Shown: positions 21,489-33,426 of the stretch, one piece after another
Numbering within the stretch: position 1 is the stretch's first letter
Layout of the letters: every line of letters starts with the position of its first letter
Assembly (NCBI GenBank): GCA_016648135.1
Contig: JADDOH010024928.1
Coordinates: 1 to 64,000 of the forward strand
Direction: 5' to 3'
Source of the DNA: Agrypnia vestita
Taxonomy: Eukaryota > Arthropoda > Insecta > Trichoptera > Phryganeidae
DNA: 64,000 nt
Program-made: the position numbers and the translations under genes
The notes under the pieces: model-generated
What the model was told of the DNA's origin: nothing
Database searches by the model: none
The model's input: the letters and a program-made list of their open reading frames with translations, nothing else

Positions 21489-21840
21489 CAGAGCTAGTCC
21501 ACAATACCTTACGGGTAGATTTCTGCCCAAATTGTGAGTGAAAAATGTTCAAGCAACAATGTCCATAGTTATGGACGTAAGCGTAAAAATTCTGGTTGAA
21601 ATTTTTGCATCATTCTGTGATCATTTCATTGGACTTGTACTGAAGCAAATGAATTTTTAATATTCGATATATGTTACCGTCATGATAGTCCAACGTTTTA
21701 CAGAAGATAATTCAGAAATGAATGCAAAATTTGATGTCCCTTATCTTCACAACTATTGATATTAGGATATCATTGCTTGAAAATTTTCGATTGATAATCT
21801 GGATACGAATCAATCCGTAAAGTATTGTGGACTAGCTTCG
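21489..21840. mobile_element. MITE family C, near-complete copy
   Basis: Terminal inverted repeats ACAGAGCTAGTCCACAATAC and (complement) GTATTGTGGACTAGCTTCG. The interior includes AAAATGTTCAAGCAACAATG and AGTCCAACGTTTTACAG. No coding capacity. Other copies or pieces: 15478, 19440, 25295, 35350, 44822, 47655 and the window end. Confidence 0.65.
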
Positions 21841-21844
21841 TTAC

Positions 21845-22450
21845 GCTTTTTACTGTATGTTCTTTTTTATAATTTTAAAAAGTTCGTTAACCAACCTCAT
21901 CCGCCATCTTGTTGAAAGATCTTGTTGAAAGATGGCGGCTGCTAAAGAAATTAATTAATTCATTACTCATTAAATATTCAGCTTAGAGTGAAATAAATGA
22001 ATAAAAAACAAACTTTCACACACGAACGAAATTTGTCCGATTCTTGCTCTCAGTTGCGGAAGGATTTTTTTCGGAAGGTATATTTATTTATTTTAATTCA
22101 AAAGAGCCATGTAAAGTTTGACGTGTTTTATTATTCAAGTTTTATGACGAAAGCAATGACAACAAGAAAGAAGCACCTTTAATGTCCCGCCTCTGTTTGC
22201 AAATTGAATTTATCGATTCGGTTACTGTCCATAAAATGAAATGACATTTTTGGGAAGTTAAATGACTTTTTAAAGGAAAATTTTACAGTCCATCAAATAG
22301 CGATTTCACGAGCAATTCTTTTTTTAATGTTTTAACTCTTTTTATAATGATTCAAGTCGATTGATATTTGTTTTTCAAACAAAATACATAATGCTTTATG
22401 TAATAATGTCCGTCACTAACCCTACCAGATGGCGCTAATAATGATGTGGT
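21845..22450. other. Spacer, nothing recognised
   Basis: A short direct repeat, CTTGTTGAAAGAT, is doubled at 21908-21935. The plus frame at 21997-22182 has no motif. Confidence 0.35.
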
Positions 22451-22454
22451 CAAA

Positions 22455-22690
22455 AAAGCAAAAAAAAAAAAAAATTCTCTACATAAAAAACTAACCCATA
22501 AAAACCAAATTTTTATGGCTTATACTCCCTTTCTCACGTGTGGGCTTGAGTCGGGCGACGCTATGAAAGAGAGTAGTAAAAAAATTCGAAAAATCCAAAA
22601 TTATACTATATTTATTAATTTTTTTAAACGAAAATTTATTTGATCTTTTTTATTGTCGCTACGAGTCTGCCTGATATACTCATAATACTC
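22455..22690 (-). repeat. Dispersed repeat A, copy 2 (reverse)
   Basis: ACCCATAAAAACCAAATTTT, AATCCAAAATTATACTATA and AAACGAAAATTTATTTGATC are the complement of the copies at 10185 and 51225. The overlapping frames are incidental. Confidence 0.6.
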
Positions 22691-22933
22691 CCTTACAAAA
22701 ATGTGCGTCATTACCACTATCAGGACACAACACTTCCTAAATGGCGCTATACTCACAGCCTTACTTTGCGGCCGAAATATATAGTAAAAATACGTCATTG
22801 TTGATGGGTTATTGCTAGTTACTTTTTAAAAATATTTTTTATAGCATTAATTTCGTGTTCGGAATTGATTATCAATTTCAATATACTAACAAACTTTGTA
22901 TACAATATATTGATTGTTATGATCGTCGACCGG

Positions 22934-22960
22934 TTTCGATACCGCTGTATCATTATCGAG
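22934..22960 (-). other. Decayed hammerhead-core-like motif
   Basis: The minus strand keeps a perfect stem II (GATAC-agcg-GTATC) followed by GAAACCGG. The 5' core reads CTCGATAAT instead of CTGAnGA. Probably a mutated relative. Confidence 0.35.
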
Positions 22961-22964
22961 ACGG

Positions 22965-24240
22965 ATGCGCAATGCGGATGCTCCACTAATAAAAATATGT
23001 AATGGAATCAATCGTCGGGTGGGGGAGTGGCCTCATTCGCGGTGCGAGTAAATAAAGTTATCATTTTTAAATAAAAGAATTTAAATGGCCTTTGAAAAAT
23101 TACACAAGATAATTTCGAAAAATTATTATATTTTTAGTTTGTAACCAGCTATCAACAATGACTTTTTATTTTGATTTTCAACTTTACATTAAGTAATTGT
23201 TAATTATTAGTTATGTACCTAGTAGCACAGTATACTAAGAACGTAATACGTCTTCGTACAAACTGGCCGCTACCCATTAGAATGTGTGCGTGCGTGCTCG
23301 GCGCCGTGTACGCACGCACTGCGACGCACACATTGACATAGAATATGGGGGCACAAGGCGGCGGCAGTAAGAGCCGTGCCTTCGGTGCCATTCGCGCTCG
23401 CAGCCGCCGCTTTAGAAAAAAAATGCGCTTCCTGAAAAAAATGCCTTTTTTTACGTTTGTGGTGCTTTACTAAAAAGGTGTGTTGATTATCACAAAGACT
23501 GTGAGTTTTTAAAAGTCTACGTTGATGTTAATCAGCGTTCTTGCAATTTAAATGCAGAAACTAGGTATACTAATTACAGACATTTTCGGGTTTCGTGTCT
23601 ACCTTATGCGTCGGAATCTCAGACGCTACGAGTTAAAAGAAACGCAGTAAAAATAAAGTGACAACCCTAGCGTCAATGCAAGAGTAGGCTAATAACTCGC
23701 CGACAGGCCGGAGATAAACTACTGTTCTGGGTATACTGTGCTAGTAGTTAGTCAAAATAAAAAAGGGTATTGGAAAATTCAACAAAAATATAAATTTTTG
23801 TGTGTACTATTTGAAATCATACTAGTTTTGAAAACGGAATAAGTCAAACATGTCCAAATCATCTAAGCGAGATAATTTTGAAAACGGAATGTGATGAGCT
23901 ACTGGATTTTAGTTACGGTTACGGATGGACATTCGAAATTATTATAATTGGGGATTATTCTTATTTTTAATACTATACTTATTTTCTGTTTTTATTACAT
24001 GAGTTTTTCGATTTAATTTGTAACTAAATTTTCAATATTGTACTAATTTGTACTCTTTTATTTCTTTCATTTAATGGTATGTTAATTTAAAAATATTTTT
24101 TTATGCACATTATTTTTTTTAATAGTAAGGAGTGCTTTTTTGGAGGAAAATAACTTTAAAATGAAATAAACCACATTAAAATCGTGGCAACGGACAAGGT
24201 ATTGCCTTTCTTGGAAATATAACTTTATGCCGTTGCTATT
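22965..24240. other. Spacer with one GC-rich patch
   Basis: 23270-23415 is GC- and CpG-rich (GTGCGTGCGTGCTCGGCGCC; CGCAGCCGCCGC), in contrast to its flanks. The minus frame 23200-23391 across it has no motif. It could be a CpG-rich host regulatory sequence or an LTR remnant. The rest is AT-rich. Confidence 0.35.
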
Positions 24241-24242
24241 TA

Positions 24243-24533
24243 AATAAAGTGTATTTTTTAGAGGTTCGTTTTTTGAATTGGCAACACTTTTCCCAGTGAC
24301 AGGCAATTTGACAGCTGATAGCTAGTTTGTCAACAGTTTGGTTTGCCATTTTGCCATGAACAAACTTAATCCAGAACAACGCTTGGAATTTTTTTTTGAA
24401 AATCGTGGTATGGTAATAATATTTAAATACTAGTGTCATAAAATTATCGTTCCAATAAAGCCAATACCAAGGGTCTTACCACGTTTTTTATGTGTACTTT
24501 TAACTTCCATACCTCTAAAAAACACAATTTACT
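24243..24533 (+). mobile_element. Internally deleted Tc1/mariner-like element
   Basis: Terminal inverted repeats share TTTTTTAGAGGT, with TA on both sides (24241-24242 and 24534-24535). After GAATTGGCAACACTTTTCCC, a start codon gives MNKLNPEQRLEFFFENRG, the N-terminus of a helix-turn-helix transposase group widespread in insects (often annotated DUF4817). The frame then jumps to the 3' end, so the catalytic domain is gone. A related 5' end is at 59640-59850. Confidence 0.6.
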
Positions 24534-24625
24534 TAATATCGTTTAGAATATTGTATAGAAAATAAATTAATACATTTTATACTCCTGTATTTTGCTATTA
24601 CTTTGTGGTTATTCATTATGAATAT

Positions 24626-24920
24626 AATTGAACTAGTTAACTTTGTTTACACCACTAAAATTTATTTGGTAAAACCAACCGGTTTCGGAAACGACGTTCC
24701 TTCATCAGGGTATACTTAATACTAATTGAACTTTACAAAAATCATAAACAATCATACTTCAGTGTTAAGTGTCCAAATGGGGGTAAATAGTGGGGGGTGC
24801 GAAAGAAACAGGCGATAGGGTGAAAGGGAACATATTCAAAATAGGACTGTAAGTTAAGTTAAGTAAAGTTTAATGATGATATAAATTTTAGTGGTGTAAA
24901 CTAAGTTAACTAGTTTAATT
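24626..24920. mobile_element. Fold-back element with one hammerhead-like arm
   Basis: Inverted ends AATTGAACTAGTTAACTTTG and (complement) CTAAGTTAACTAGTTTAATT, extending about 40 bp to TAAATTTTAGTGGTGTAAAC. A motif CTGATGA-A-GGAA...TTCC-GAAACC lies inside the left arm (24683-24708, minus). The outer core GTTAACTTTG is shared with 13065-13340. Confidence 0.7.
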
Positions 24921-25294
24921 ATATTAATACATTTTAATTAAATACGATATTTTCATTCGTAATAATCTTATAAATTCTTTCGGATTATTTTATCGTGGTG
25001 TCGTGTCCGTGACGTGACATCGCAAGTGCATTTATAAATAGTCGGAATACCTCGGGGGGGCTTTGTCTGCGAATACTTTTAATCTGTCTCAGTTGATAAA
25101 AGCACTTACAGATTTGTTGATTTATGTATTCACAGAAAGCTCTGAATCAATACGCCGTCGGACAGCTTAACTGGAAATATTATCATCTTTATTGGATGGT
25201 GAGGGGCGTATAAAACCACTATATAAAAATTAGAAACTACCTAAAAAATTATAATTAAAATAATTCTAAAGTAAAAATGAGTACCCATCTATAC

Positions 25295-25690
25295 AGGGTT
25301 ATTTGGAAAACATTAATATGCATTAACCTCACAGGACTGCATTCCTGCTTTAATTATGAGTCGAAAATGTTCAAGCAACCATGAACTTATATCAATAGTT
25401 AAATGTGACATCTAAGTTTGCATTTTTTTTCAATTTCTGTCTTATTTTTTTGTAAAACGTTGGACTGTCATTGTAGTGACTTATATCGTATACGATAAAT
25501 TCATTCTCTTGTAAGTCAAATAAAATATTAAAATTCTTTCAATTCTGCAGGGTTCTTATCATTTTATTTAACTTGTACTTCAATGAATGAAGTTTTCGTC
25601 ATCGATCAACGTTTCGTAAAAAATAAGTCAGAAATATTGAAAAAAAAGGTAAACATTGATATTGCATAACTCCATAATTATTATTAAATT
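25295..25690. repeat. MITE family C copy, long form
   Basis: Starts ACAGGGTTATTTGGAAAACA and contains ATTCCTGCTTTAATTATGAG, AAAATGTTCAAGCAACCATG, AACGTTGGACTGTCATTG and ACTTATATCGTATACG. The copies at 35350 and 63925 share the first half. Confidence 0.65.
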
Positions 25691-25949
25691 GGTTTAAAGC
25701 GGAGTGCAAAAATTTTATTATAAAAACTTTTAAATGATTAGATGGAATGCCATATGTCTAAATGAAATCTTACATTAGCCCACACAACATTATGTGTGGA
25801 ACTAAATAATTAAGATAAATAAATAAATAATATCAATAGTTATTGATATTATTAGGTCATGGGTTCACTGTCACGAGATTCTATATCGAGAAGAACTACA
25901 CACTGCACATAAGTCTTGAATAATTTGAAAACAACTAGAAATCGACCCA

Positions 25950-26175
25950 GGGCCATTTTACGAACAAAAACTTTCGTATCAGCCCTACTATTTCGCCATC
26001 TACAGACCCAGAGCAGTTTCATGAGCAATAGCTCCCATATCGCCCCTACACTTTCGCCAGCCAATTCGGTATATTTTTATGCCAAAGAGGTCATCTTCCC
26101 CACGCTATTTAAACTCATAAGAGTGCAAGCGACGCGGGGAGTCGTCCACACAAAACCGCTTCACTGTCAGTAAAG
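25950..26175. repeat. Dispersed repeat F, copy 1
   Basis: AATAGCTCCCATATCGCCCC, CACTTTCGCCA and CACACAAAACC match 30690-30850; the complement of CTCCCATATCGGCCC recurs at 36911-36925. Frames on both strands (25852-26064, 25916-26173) are incidental. 26180-26870 beyond it is very AT-rich, with nothing recognised. Confidence 0.55.
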
Positions 26176-26878
26176 AAAACAACGCATAAAATTAAATGAT
26201 ACACGATTATTCTGTTTTATTATGTTTTTTTTTGTTTTCTTTTATTTGTTATTTATTTCATGTTTTCATCTAATATACAGAGGTGTAAAAATATACGATG
26301 AGATGCCAGAAAGCATGAAGAATATAAATAAGATGAATATATTTAAAAACAAATGCTATAATTACTGTAAAAATAGTATAGAATTGTAGAGCATAAGATT
26401 TATTATTAATTATAGATTGTACCATAGATTAGATTAGATGTAAATGTACATATATGTAGGTTATTATGGATAGTATATAAGTAATAGATTTAAGAATATA
26501 AAATTTTAAATACTAGTTAATATACAATGTAATATTAACTAACTTTAGAAATAAATAAAATAAAAAAAATAAAAAATATTATGCTTTTTGTTTTAACATA
26601 TAATATAATTTTTAATAAATAACTGTTACACAGTTAAAAAACTTCACCAACACCCAGGAACGTGCCTAAGGACTAATTGAGTGGCAATTCTAAAAAAAAT
26701 TAAAAAATTGTATTCAAGTTTAAAAAAAATTATATTTGTATTCTTAATAAAAATACATATATACACGAGGAAATTTAAGTAAAACTAAAGAACATGAGTC
26801 GTAAGAAATTGAGGTGAAGACAAAGCTGAGTACTAATATATAATAGATAACAAAATAAATATTAAATTTATCACTATT

Positions 26879-27247
26879 GTGCGCGATATACGGTTTAAAC
26901 AGCACTATAAGCTTCGGTTGGATAGGCAGACTTTTGAGACGAGGAATTTATTTTGCACCAAGTCGATATTTTTATTCACTTTCGAAGTAAACTTCGGGCG
27001 CGTACGGACATCCTTTGTGTTACATATCGCATCGCTCCGTGTCCAATGCACTTTTGATTCGGTCGATTTCCTCCGATACCGGGATAGCCTCGTCCTAGTG
27101 GACACATCGGGCCGCTTTATGATGCCGCAAGGCCCTCTTGTCAGAATGCTCGTAAGCGGATTTATCGGGTTTCTTCGGTGGATTTCCATATTCTGGGCCC
27201 CTAATGCCCACGATATGTGGACTGCACTTACGTGTCTGTTCATGTAA
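26879..27247. other. Block open on both strands, unrecognised
   Basis: A 122-codon plus frame and a 112-codon minus frame (26905-27243) occupy the same block, which is CpG-rich against AT-rich neighbours. Neither protein has a recognised motif, signal peptide or repeat. Open frames on both strands in GC-richer DNA can arise by chance because stops are rare there. It could be an LTR, a host exon or an untranslated region. Confidence 0.25.
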
Positions 27248-27249
27248 TA

Positions 27250-27920
27250 TGTACTTCGGGTCGGGCTGGACGAATTAATATTCCGAGGGGTGTGGAGGTT
27301 TCTACTAGTGTTTGTATTTTAATCGGTTACACAATAATAGTTATTTGAGATTTGTATCTGGTTATTTTTTTTATTTTTATTGAGACGCTAAAAAAATGCT
27401 GGATAAAGAATACTTTGAGAGGCAAATGAAAACACTAACAGTTCAAAGTTTAATTTATTACGAAAAATTCACTGAACACGAGTTAAATCGGAGTACCTTT
27501 CATAAATGTATAATCACAAGATGTTTTCAGAATATATCATATTTATTATTGCACTGTTACTTAATTCCCATTATTTCACGCTGTTTTATTGCTTCGATCG
27601 CTTTCTAGAAAAAATTCTTGCCCCTGTAGGAAGCCTTTATTTATTACTGCTAGAATCACTAATACCGATCACACTGCGCCCGCTCTGTTGCTAACCGTCG
27701 CGTTGGTAAACCGTCACGAATGGCTGACTCCACGTCGCGTGACATCCTTGTAATTATAGGTAACATAACCTTCTAGATCCTTCGAGACTCTTCTGGAGCT
27801 GTTGTTGTTTCGCCATCTCGATAAAATACATAAAAAACAAGACAATACTTATTTCTAACGATTTTAAATCCGAAAAAATCGAAAACCGTTTGTTTCGAAC
27901 GGTTTTTTTAAAGCTCTAGC
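27250..27920. other. Spacer with a hairpin
   Basis: A hairpin AAAACCGTT-tgtttcg-AACGGTTTT at about 27882-27908 is followed by a T run and resembles a stem-loop terminator in shape, but no transcription unit is known here. Frames at 27396-27608 and 27506-27694 are unsupported. Confidence 0.35.
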
Positions 27921-27924
27921 CTAC

Positions 27925-28520
27925 ATGTTTATTTTATTTTTATTTTTTACTTTATTTTTTAATTTAAAGACCATCGACAGGTCAGAATGACCCCAATGGA
28001 TAGTCATTTAGGACAAGGTGATTAGTACAGATACAATTTACGATGATACATTAAAATAAAACATTAATACATTATACAATATAAGTATACTACAGTAAGT
28101 GATTACAAAATGAACGAAGTTCACATTCTCCGCACGACATAATAGGTATGTAGGCTCCCAGGTCAACTAAGTCAGAAAATGTGTACCCGCGCTTTGTGGC
28201 TATAAAATTTTTGTTTAGGTTGATTTCCGATGAATCCGTCTTACACGCTCAAACTATTTTCGGTCAGGAGCGATATAATTTCTCTCTTAAACTGAGGTTG
28301 TGTCATGTGAAATATGTCGATGTTGGGGTTACATGAAGTGACCTCGTTGTAATGGTTTAGCATTCTAGGTAGAGGAGAGAAACAACCTATGTTGGTGTTG
28401 TAGACCTTTGTGTGGAATAGTGTTTGGGATCTCAGAGACCGGCAGGTATATTAATATCTATTTGCGAGAGTATTGAGGGCGAATCTAGTTTGTTGTTTAC
28501 TATTTTATGGAGTGTCATAA
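27925..28520 (-). pseudogene. Jockey-type LINE 3' end (reverse transcriptase C-terminus)
   Basis: On the minus strand (from about 28510): LMTLHKIVNNKLDSP, ILSQIDINIP, a frame break, IGCFSPLPRMLNHYNEVTS, then NIDIFHMTQPQFKREI. This is the known closing pattern of Jockey/R1-like reverse transcriptases. It is followed by a 3' untranslated region and an A-rich tail (complement of T/A runs at 27925-27960). It is 5'-truncated and frameshifted. Confidence 0.65.
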
Positions 28521-28524
28521 GTTT

Positions 28525-28975
28525 ATGTTATTTTGGTTTCCAATTTTTAACTAATGGCCAAAAATAATATATTTTAAATACGTAATATTAGATAAATATA
28601 CACTGTAGATCGAAATAAAAGCCCCCAATACTCATTCAGCCCATTCGGGCTGTTTTCCCTTCTCCGCGAGACGGGGTAGCGTGCAGCCGCGCTGCATATA
28701 AATAGTCCATTTGTTTGCCCGCGCATTCAGGGTTGGAAGCGATGGAAATGTTTAGCAGGAAGGACGGCAGAGAGCTGTCTCCGCGCAGGGCTGCTCTTAT
28801 CGGGAATACCAAATAATATCCTGGATTTGTAATAAATATGTCAAAACGACTGGTTTCAAGACAAATGCATTTGAACGTCATCATATTTACTGCTGAATTT
28901 ATTCAAATAAATATTTGGTACAAGTTTGCAACCAATATGGTTATATTGACATATTTTACAATAATTTTTAAAGAA
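28525..28975. other. Spacer with GC-richer patch
   Basis: 28640-28810 is GC-rich (CTCCGCGAGACGGGGTAGCG; CTGTCTCCGCGCAGGGC). The minus frame 28636-28884 spanning it has no recognised motif. Confidence 0.3.
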
Positions 28976-28980
28976 AATGT

Positions 28981-29929
28981 TGTCACGTTTCGTGGCTGCG
29001 GAAGGAATTGAATGAAAACGCTGGAATTTAATAACAGATTTATTAATTATTAATTAATTAATTATTTGATGTAAAAAGTCACTCAACACTATCTAAATTT
29101 AACGCTTTTCTTTGACTTACTTCTTCTTCTTATTCTTCTTCATCAGCCTTCATTTCTCCAATGCTCGATATAGGCCTCTTCCATACCCTTCCATCCTTCC
29201 TTGTTGTTTCCTAATTGTAGCCATTTCTTTCCCGCCACAACGGCTGTGTCGTCGGCCCATCTTTTTTGAGGTCTTCCGATGCCTCTTTTATTCTCCCAAG
29301 GTCTCCATTTCAGAACTCTGGGAGGCCATCTTGTAGCATCCTGCCTTGCAACATGTCCTGCCCATTGCCATTTTAGCTTCACAACACGATCCATGATATC
29401 CACTACTCTAGTTCTGCTCCTGCGTTTAATTTTAAAAATTACACTATTTAGTAATTTTACACTCGTAACTTTATTATCGCTTTAATACTTTATTCAATAT
29501 TCACTAGAACTTTCACTAGAACATTCCATCCAATTTCGCACGTATAATTCGCTCCGGTTAATTTCGCTGGGTAAGAACTTGCTAGATTATTCGCCTGAGT
29601 TATCGCCCGGTAGGTGACCATGACCACTGCAGCCCGCGTCTGCCTTCGCTTTGTTATCGCCTGTCAAACGCGTACAACAACTACAACCGCGCGCGGTCTG
29701 GTACGTATTTATATCCTTGTATCGAGATACTTTGTACTTTCTGGCTTTTTCGAGTGTTTGCGATTATTCTTATTTATTCTCGTGGCTTCTAGATTCTTGT
29801 AGAATGTTACAGATGCTTGCCGAAAGCCGTAGGACATGGTTGACTGTTCTCGATTCATCGATAGTGTTGTGACCATTTCGAACAACTCTTATTTGGAGGG
29901 AGCGCGTGATTCTCTTTAGCCCCTTTACA
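28981..29929. mobile_element. Solo LTR, second copy, interrupted by RTE
   Basis: Same family as 7217-8327: TGTCACG start, GAATGAAAACGCTGGAA, internal TTCGC/TTATCGC runs, end CCTTTACA. Flanks ATGT (28977-28980) and ATAT (29930-29933) differ by one base. An RTE fragment (29123-29430) accounts for the extra length. Short plus and minus frames inside are incidental. Confidence 0.65.
29123..29430 (-). pseudogene. RTE-type LINE 3' fragment, best preserved copy
   Basis: An 86-codon minus frame reads MDIMDRVVKLKWQWAGHVAR, then WRPWENKRGIGRPQKRWADD, then KGMEEAYIEHWRNEG and a stop. It is followed by an untranslated GAAGAAGAATAAGAAGAAG tail. This is the C-terminal end of a lepidopteran RTE-like endonuclease/reverse transcriptase polyprotein, cut off upstream. 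It lies inside the solo LTR, so it inserted later. Confidence 0.8.
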
Positions 29930-30069
29930 ATATATCGAACGAGACAGGATTCACTGCGGGTTTCTGGTACCAACACACTTGTAAATAAGTGATGCCTGGA
30001 TTTGTTAGAAGAATTTGTGAATTTTTCTTCACTTTTTAAACATCGTAGGTGCGGTTATTATTTCACTAG

Positions 30070-30345
30070 GCGCTAACCATAAAAAAGACAGAACATTGGT
30101 TTGCGCCTTTGCTAAGCTCTAGTATATTTTTATAGTTTCTTTTTGGCGGTCCACGGAGAGACGGCCGTAGCAACATGCGTTGAGCGTCCGCTTCGGGGTT
30201 GCTGGCCTGGGGTTCAAGCCCATCTCCGGCCATTTAATTTCCTTTTTTTAGTCGTGAAATCAAACGAAATGACGGACGTTACACTAAGTTACGGGGACAG
30301 GCAGACAGACGGACGGACAGACAACGAAATTATTATGTTTATTAA
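30070..30345 (+). mobile_element. SINE-like element E, copy 2
   Basis: CACGGAGAGACGGCCGTAGC, B-box-like GGGGTTCAAGCCC and TCTCCGGCC match 19745-19824. The downstream body and a GACAGACGGACGGACAGACA tail are conserved. The upstream part is partly shared (TCTAGTATATTTTTATAGT). Confidence 0.65.
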
Positions 30346-30634
30346 ATAATTTAGCTTGTGTGATTTTAAGAAGATACCTATTTGTATTTTAAATATATGA
30401 AATGAATAAATTTTAATACGGTATCTTTCGATACAAAATGCAAAAAAAATAACGATATGTTAATTTTGCTCATATATTCTTAGCTTTCATATATTCTCTT
30501 ATCCAAATTGTAGATACTTAATTTATTACGTCTTAAACCTCTGTGAATCTTTGTAATTGGTTTATGCAATGTATACTGTGCTCTAACATTTTAATTATTG
30601 AAACTGTTAAGATTCCTTAATAAAATAAAGAAGA

Positions 30635-30850
30635 TTTGGATATTGTGACATTTGAATTTGTGGAATTTTGGCAGATAACAAGTAATACAGCGATAGCTCC
30701 CATATCGGCCCTGTACTTTCGCCACGCAGTTCTACATTAGTATAATTTTAAAGCGCTCATCCTCGCTGCGTCGCTGACGCTGCATTGGTGGCGCGGCGAG
30801 GCGACCACACAAAACCTCTTCGCTTTCTCTGCGGTCAAAGGATGAGGAAA
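30635..30850. repeat. Dispersed repeat F, copy 2
   Basis: TGGCAGATAACAAGTAATAC and GATAGCTCCCATATCGGCCC; the first phrase recurs in complement at 42105-42125 and the second at 26020. Ends not identified. Confidence 0.55.
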
Positions 30851-30881
30851 TTATATTTTATGTGATTTAAATTGAGTAGCT

Positions 30882-31070
30882 TGTTGGTCTTGTGGTTAGG
30901 ACTCTCGCCTCGTGATCCAAACGTCACTGGTTCGAACCTCACTCCAGATCAACAAGTTAGTCCTATTTTCATAGCACAAGCGTTTAGCTTAGTTTGAAAA
31001 TAGTTAGAATATTGATGTGACACGTATTCCGTGTTCACATCTCTATTTAATTAAAAAAAAAATACAACAA
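30882..31070 (+). mobile_element. tRNA-derived SINE D, copy 3
   Basis: Best preserved plus-strand copy: TTGTGGTTAGGACTCTCGCC (A-box region), CTGGTTCGAACCTCACTCCA (B box), body AATAGTTAGAATATTGATG, CACGTATTCCGTGTTC, A-rich tail. The head resembles a tRNA with potential RNA polymerase III boxes. Confidence 0.8.
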
Positions 31071-31439
31071 AAGTGAAAAGGAAAATGTAAACAAGAAATA
31101 CATAAAATGCAATGATATACAATATATCTACATGTAATGTAGGAGAACAGAAGAGAGTACACAAGGTTAAAGTAAATGAAAACCATAAAAAAGCATGACT
31201 TTTACGTAAGCACATATTTTGAAAAAAATCGAAATTAAACATATATCTCGTAATATACGTAACACAATTATTGTCTTACTATTTATATTTCAATATTACA
31301 TAATATTCTGTCAGATAAATACTTAATTTTTTTTTTCAAAATATATACTAATGAAAAAGTCATGCTGCAATGTTCCCACTGCACGCGCTTGCGTAACAGC
31401 TAGTGGGATACATGTGATAGTTTCACACACCTACAGAAA

Positions 31440-31650
31440 ATATTTCAGGTTTTTTTTTTTTAAATTAAAAAAGAAATACAGATGCGAACACGGAATACGT
31501 GTCACACGAATTTTCTTACTATTTTCAAACTAAGCTAAATGCTTGTGCTGTGAAAAGAGGACCAACTTGCCGGTCTGGAGTGAGGTTCGAACCCGCGACC
31601 TATGGATTACGAAGCGAGAGTCCTAACCATAAGACCAACTCTTGTTTGAT
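31440..31650 (-). mobile_element. tRNA-derived SINE D, copy 4
   Basis: Complement of the copy at 30882: CTCCAGACCGG side, B-box complement GGTTCGAACCCGCGACC, and body. It lies about 370 bp from copy 3 in opposite orientation. The sequence upstream of its tail (GTAACAGCTAGTGGGATACA) is the uninterrupted form of the site hit by the solo LTR at 15746. Confidence 0.8.
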
Positions 31651-31789
31651 ACTATAACGTAAATCTGGCGGTCTCTGGAGTTTAGTCTATAGTAATGGTG
31701 TATTAATTTGGCGTTGCAATATTTAACGTTCAGAGATACCTATGAATAAGAGCAAATCAACAATTATGTTTTGAAGTGAAACAGGCAGT

Positions 31790-32110
31790 CTTGTCTCTCC
31801 CTCCCCGAGTGTGGCGCCCGGTGGGGGCGGGCGGGTGGTGACGCAGCCCCCATTATTGACTTTGTGATTTATCCCACTTCTTGCCATTCCAATAATACCC
31901 TCCCGGCTTTATGATGCATTCCCGTGCGGTGTCATCGGAAAATCTCCCGCCGCCTTCAGACCTCCATTCTGGTCTTCTTTTTGCCCCTTCCAGGCGAGGG
32001 GAGCCGGCTGCAGATGTTCCGCGAACTGAGAACTGCGAGCGCGGCCGTCCTATCGCTGAATTTCGGCCATTTTCTTCTCATTCGACCTGTTACATCGAAA
32101 TACCCTCTTC
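31790..32110. other. GC-rich patch, unrecognised
   Basis: GGGGGCGGGCGGGTGGTGAC and CCCGCCGCCTTCAGACC in AT-rich surroundings, with two overlapping plus frames of about 72 codons that share no known motif. It might be a CpG-rich host regulatory region or exon. Confidence 0.3.
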
Positions 32111-32114
32111 TAAT

Positions 32115-33420
32115 TTTGAAATCAAATAGATCCCAAAGAAAGTAATAGCTGATTACAATATCGAGTGTAAATAAATTGTACTTTGTGGTAACATTATTAT
32201 ATAGGTACCTACCTATATTTTTTTAGGTTACTTTTTTTTCTCTTCGCACCTTATTTTTCTTTTTTTTACATCTTGTTTATTTACCAATGCTTACTTTTTA
32301 TGTAAATAATTAATTTTAATACTTACTTTTCGCTTCACACCATATCTTTCTTACTTAGTATGCACTGTTTATTTGAATACTTTTTCCTACATGCCTTATT
32401 TCTTTATATATATATTACCTATAATTAGCCTGCATGTAATAATTTCTGTTTATATATCCATATCCTCCTATATATTATATATCGCTTATATCATTGTATA
32501 ATTTATTATGTGTATACTTATATGGAATGTGTAAAAATGTATATAAAGTTTTTTAATTATTATTATAATTATTTTTACTAGCTGTAAACTTGTCAAAAAT
32601 GACGATACGTTTACATGTCGGTTCCTAAGGAAAAAGTATTTATTTATTTTATAAAAAAAATCAAAAAAAAAAAATTCCATAAAAAAATTCGTAAAAATTT
32701 TTTTTCATAAAAAGATTGTTAAAAAAAATCGTTTTTTTTTTAAATTGTTCGATAAAAAAAAACTAATATATTTTTATTTTTAATCAATAAATGAATACTT
32801 TTTTATAGAAAATTTTGTCAGAACCCTGTCGAATTAAATTCTTCACCGTATAATTAAACTATAGATGAGTTCTAACTAGAGACATACAGAAGTTTTATGG
32901 AATCCATGGTGTTGAAGTCTTTGGTAACCTCAAAATGAATTCTAGCATCTTCAAAGTATTATTAGTGTTGTCTATGTTTGGAATAAATGTTAATTTTTTG
33001 TCAAAAACCATACCTAGTGGCTTACTGAGTGTTTTGGCTCCCGATCGGTTTTAATTCATTTTGTAGAAGATAGTTTGTCAGGTTGTTTTCTACTGAAAAA
33101 AGTCGGATTAGATCTCCGGCTAACTATTAAAGGGAGGGACCGTATTGAATAATCTAGCGAAAACGTTTTGGAAATCTTCACAGAAGGGCTTTTACGTCTT
33201 TTTTTTAGTTCCACATTGAGAAAGTTCTTGGCTTAGTGTTGCCGCAGATTAAATACTCGTTTATATTTAGAGAGTCTAGAATTTAGAGTAAATCTTTAAG
33301 ATATTTTAAACACATCCTTTGTGTTTATGTAATCTTTGTATTATATTAAAGTATCATGCCGTTTATATTTTGAAGTTAAATTAAATACTGTGAGGCATCA
33401 ATAACCCTTGCAAGTTGTGC
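32115..33420. other. Very AT-rich spacer
   Basis: Contains TATATA runs (32408-32480), homopolymer A/T blocks (32640-32770) and a fragment of element E's start (ACTAGCTGTAAACTTGTCAA at 32579). No gene is supported. Confidence 0.4.
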
Positions 33421-33426
33421 ATTTAA

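Noticed and set aside
27882..27912. Bacterial-type rho-independent terminator (hairpin then T run)
   Set aside because: No bacterial gene context; short hairpins with T runs are expected by chance in AT-rich insect DNA.
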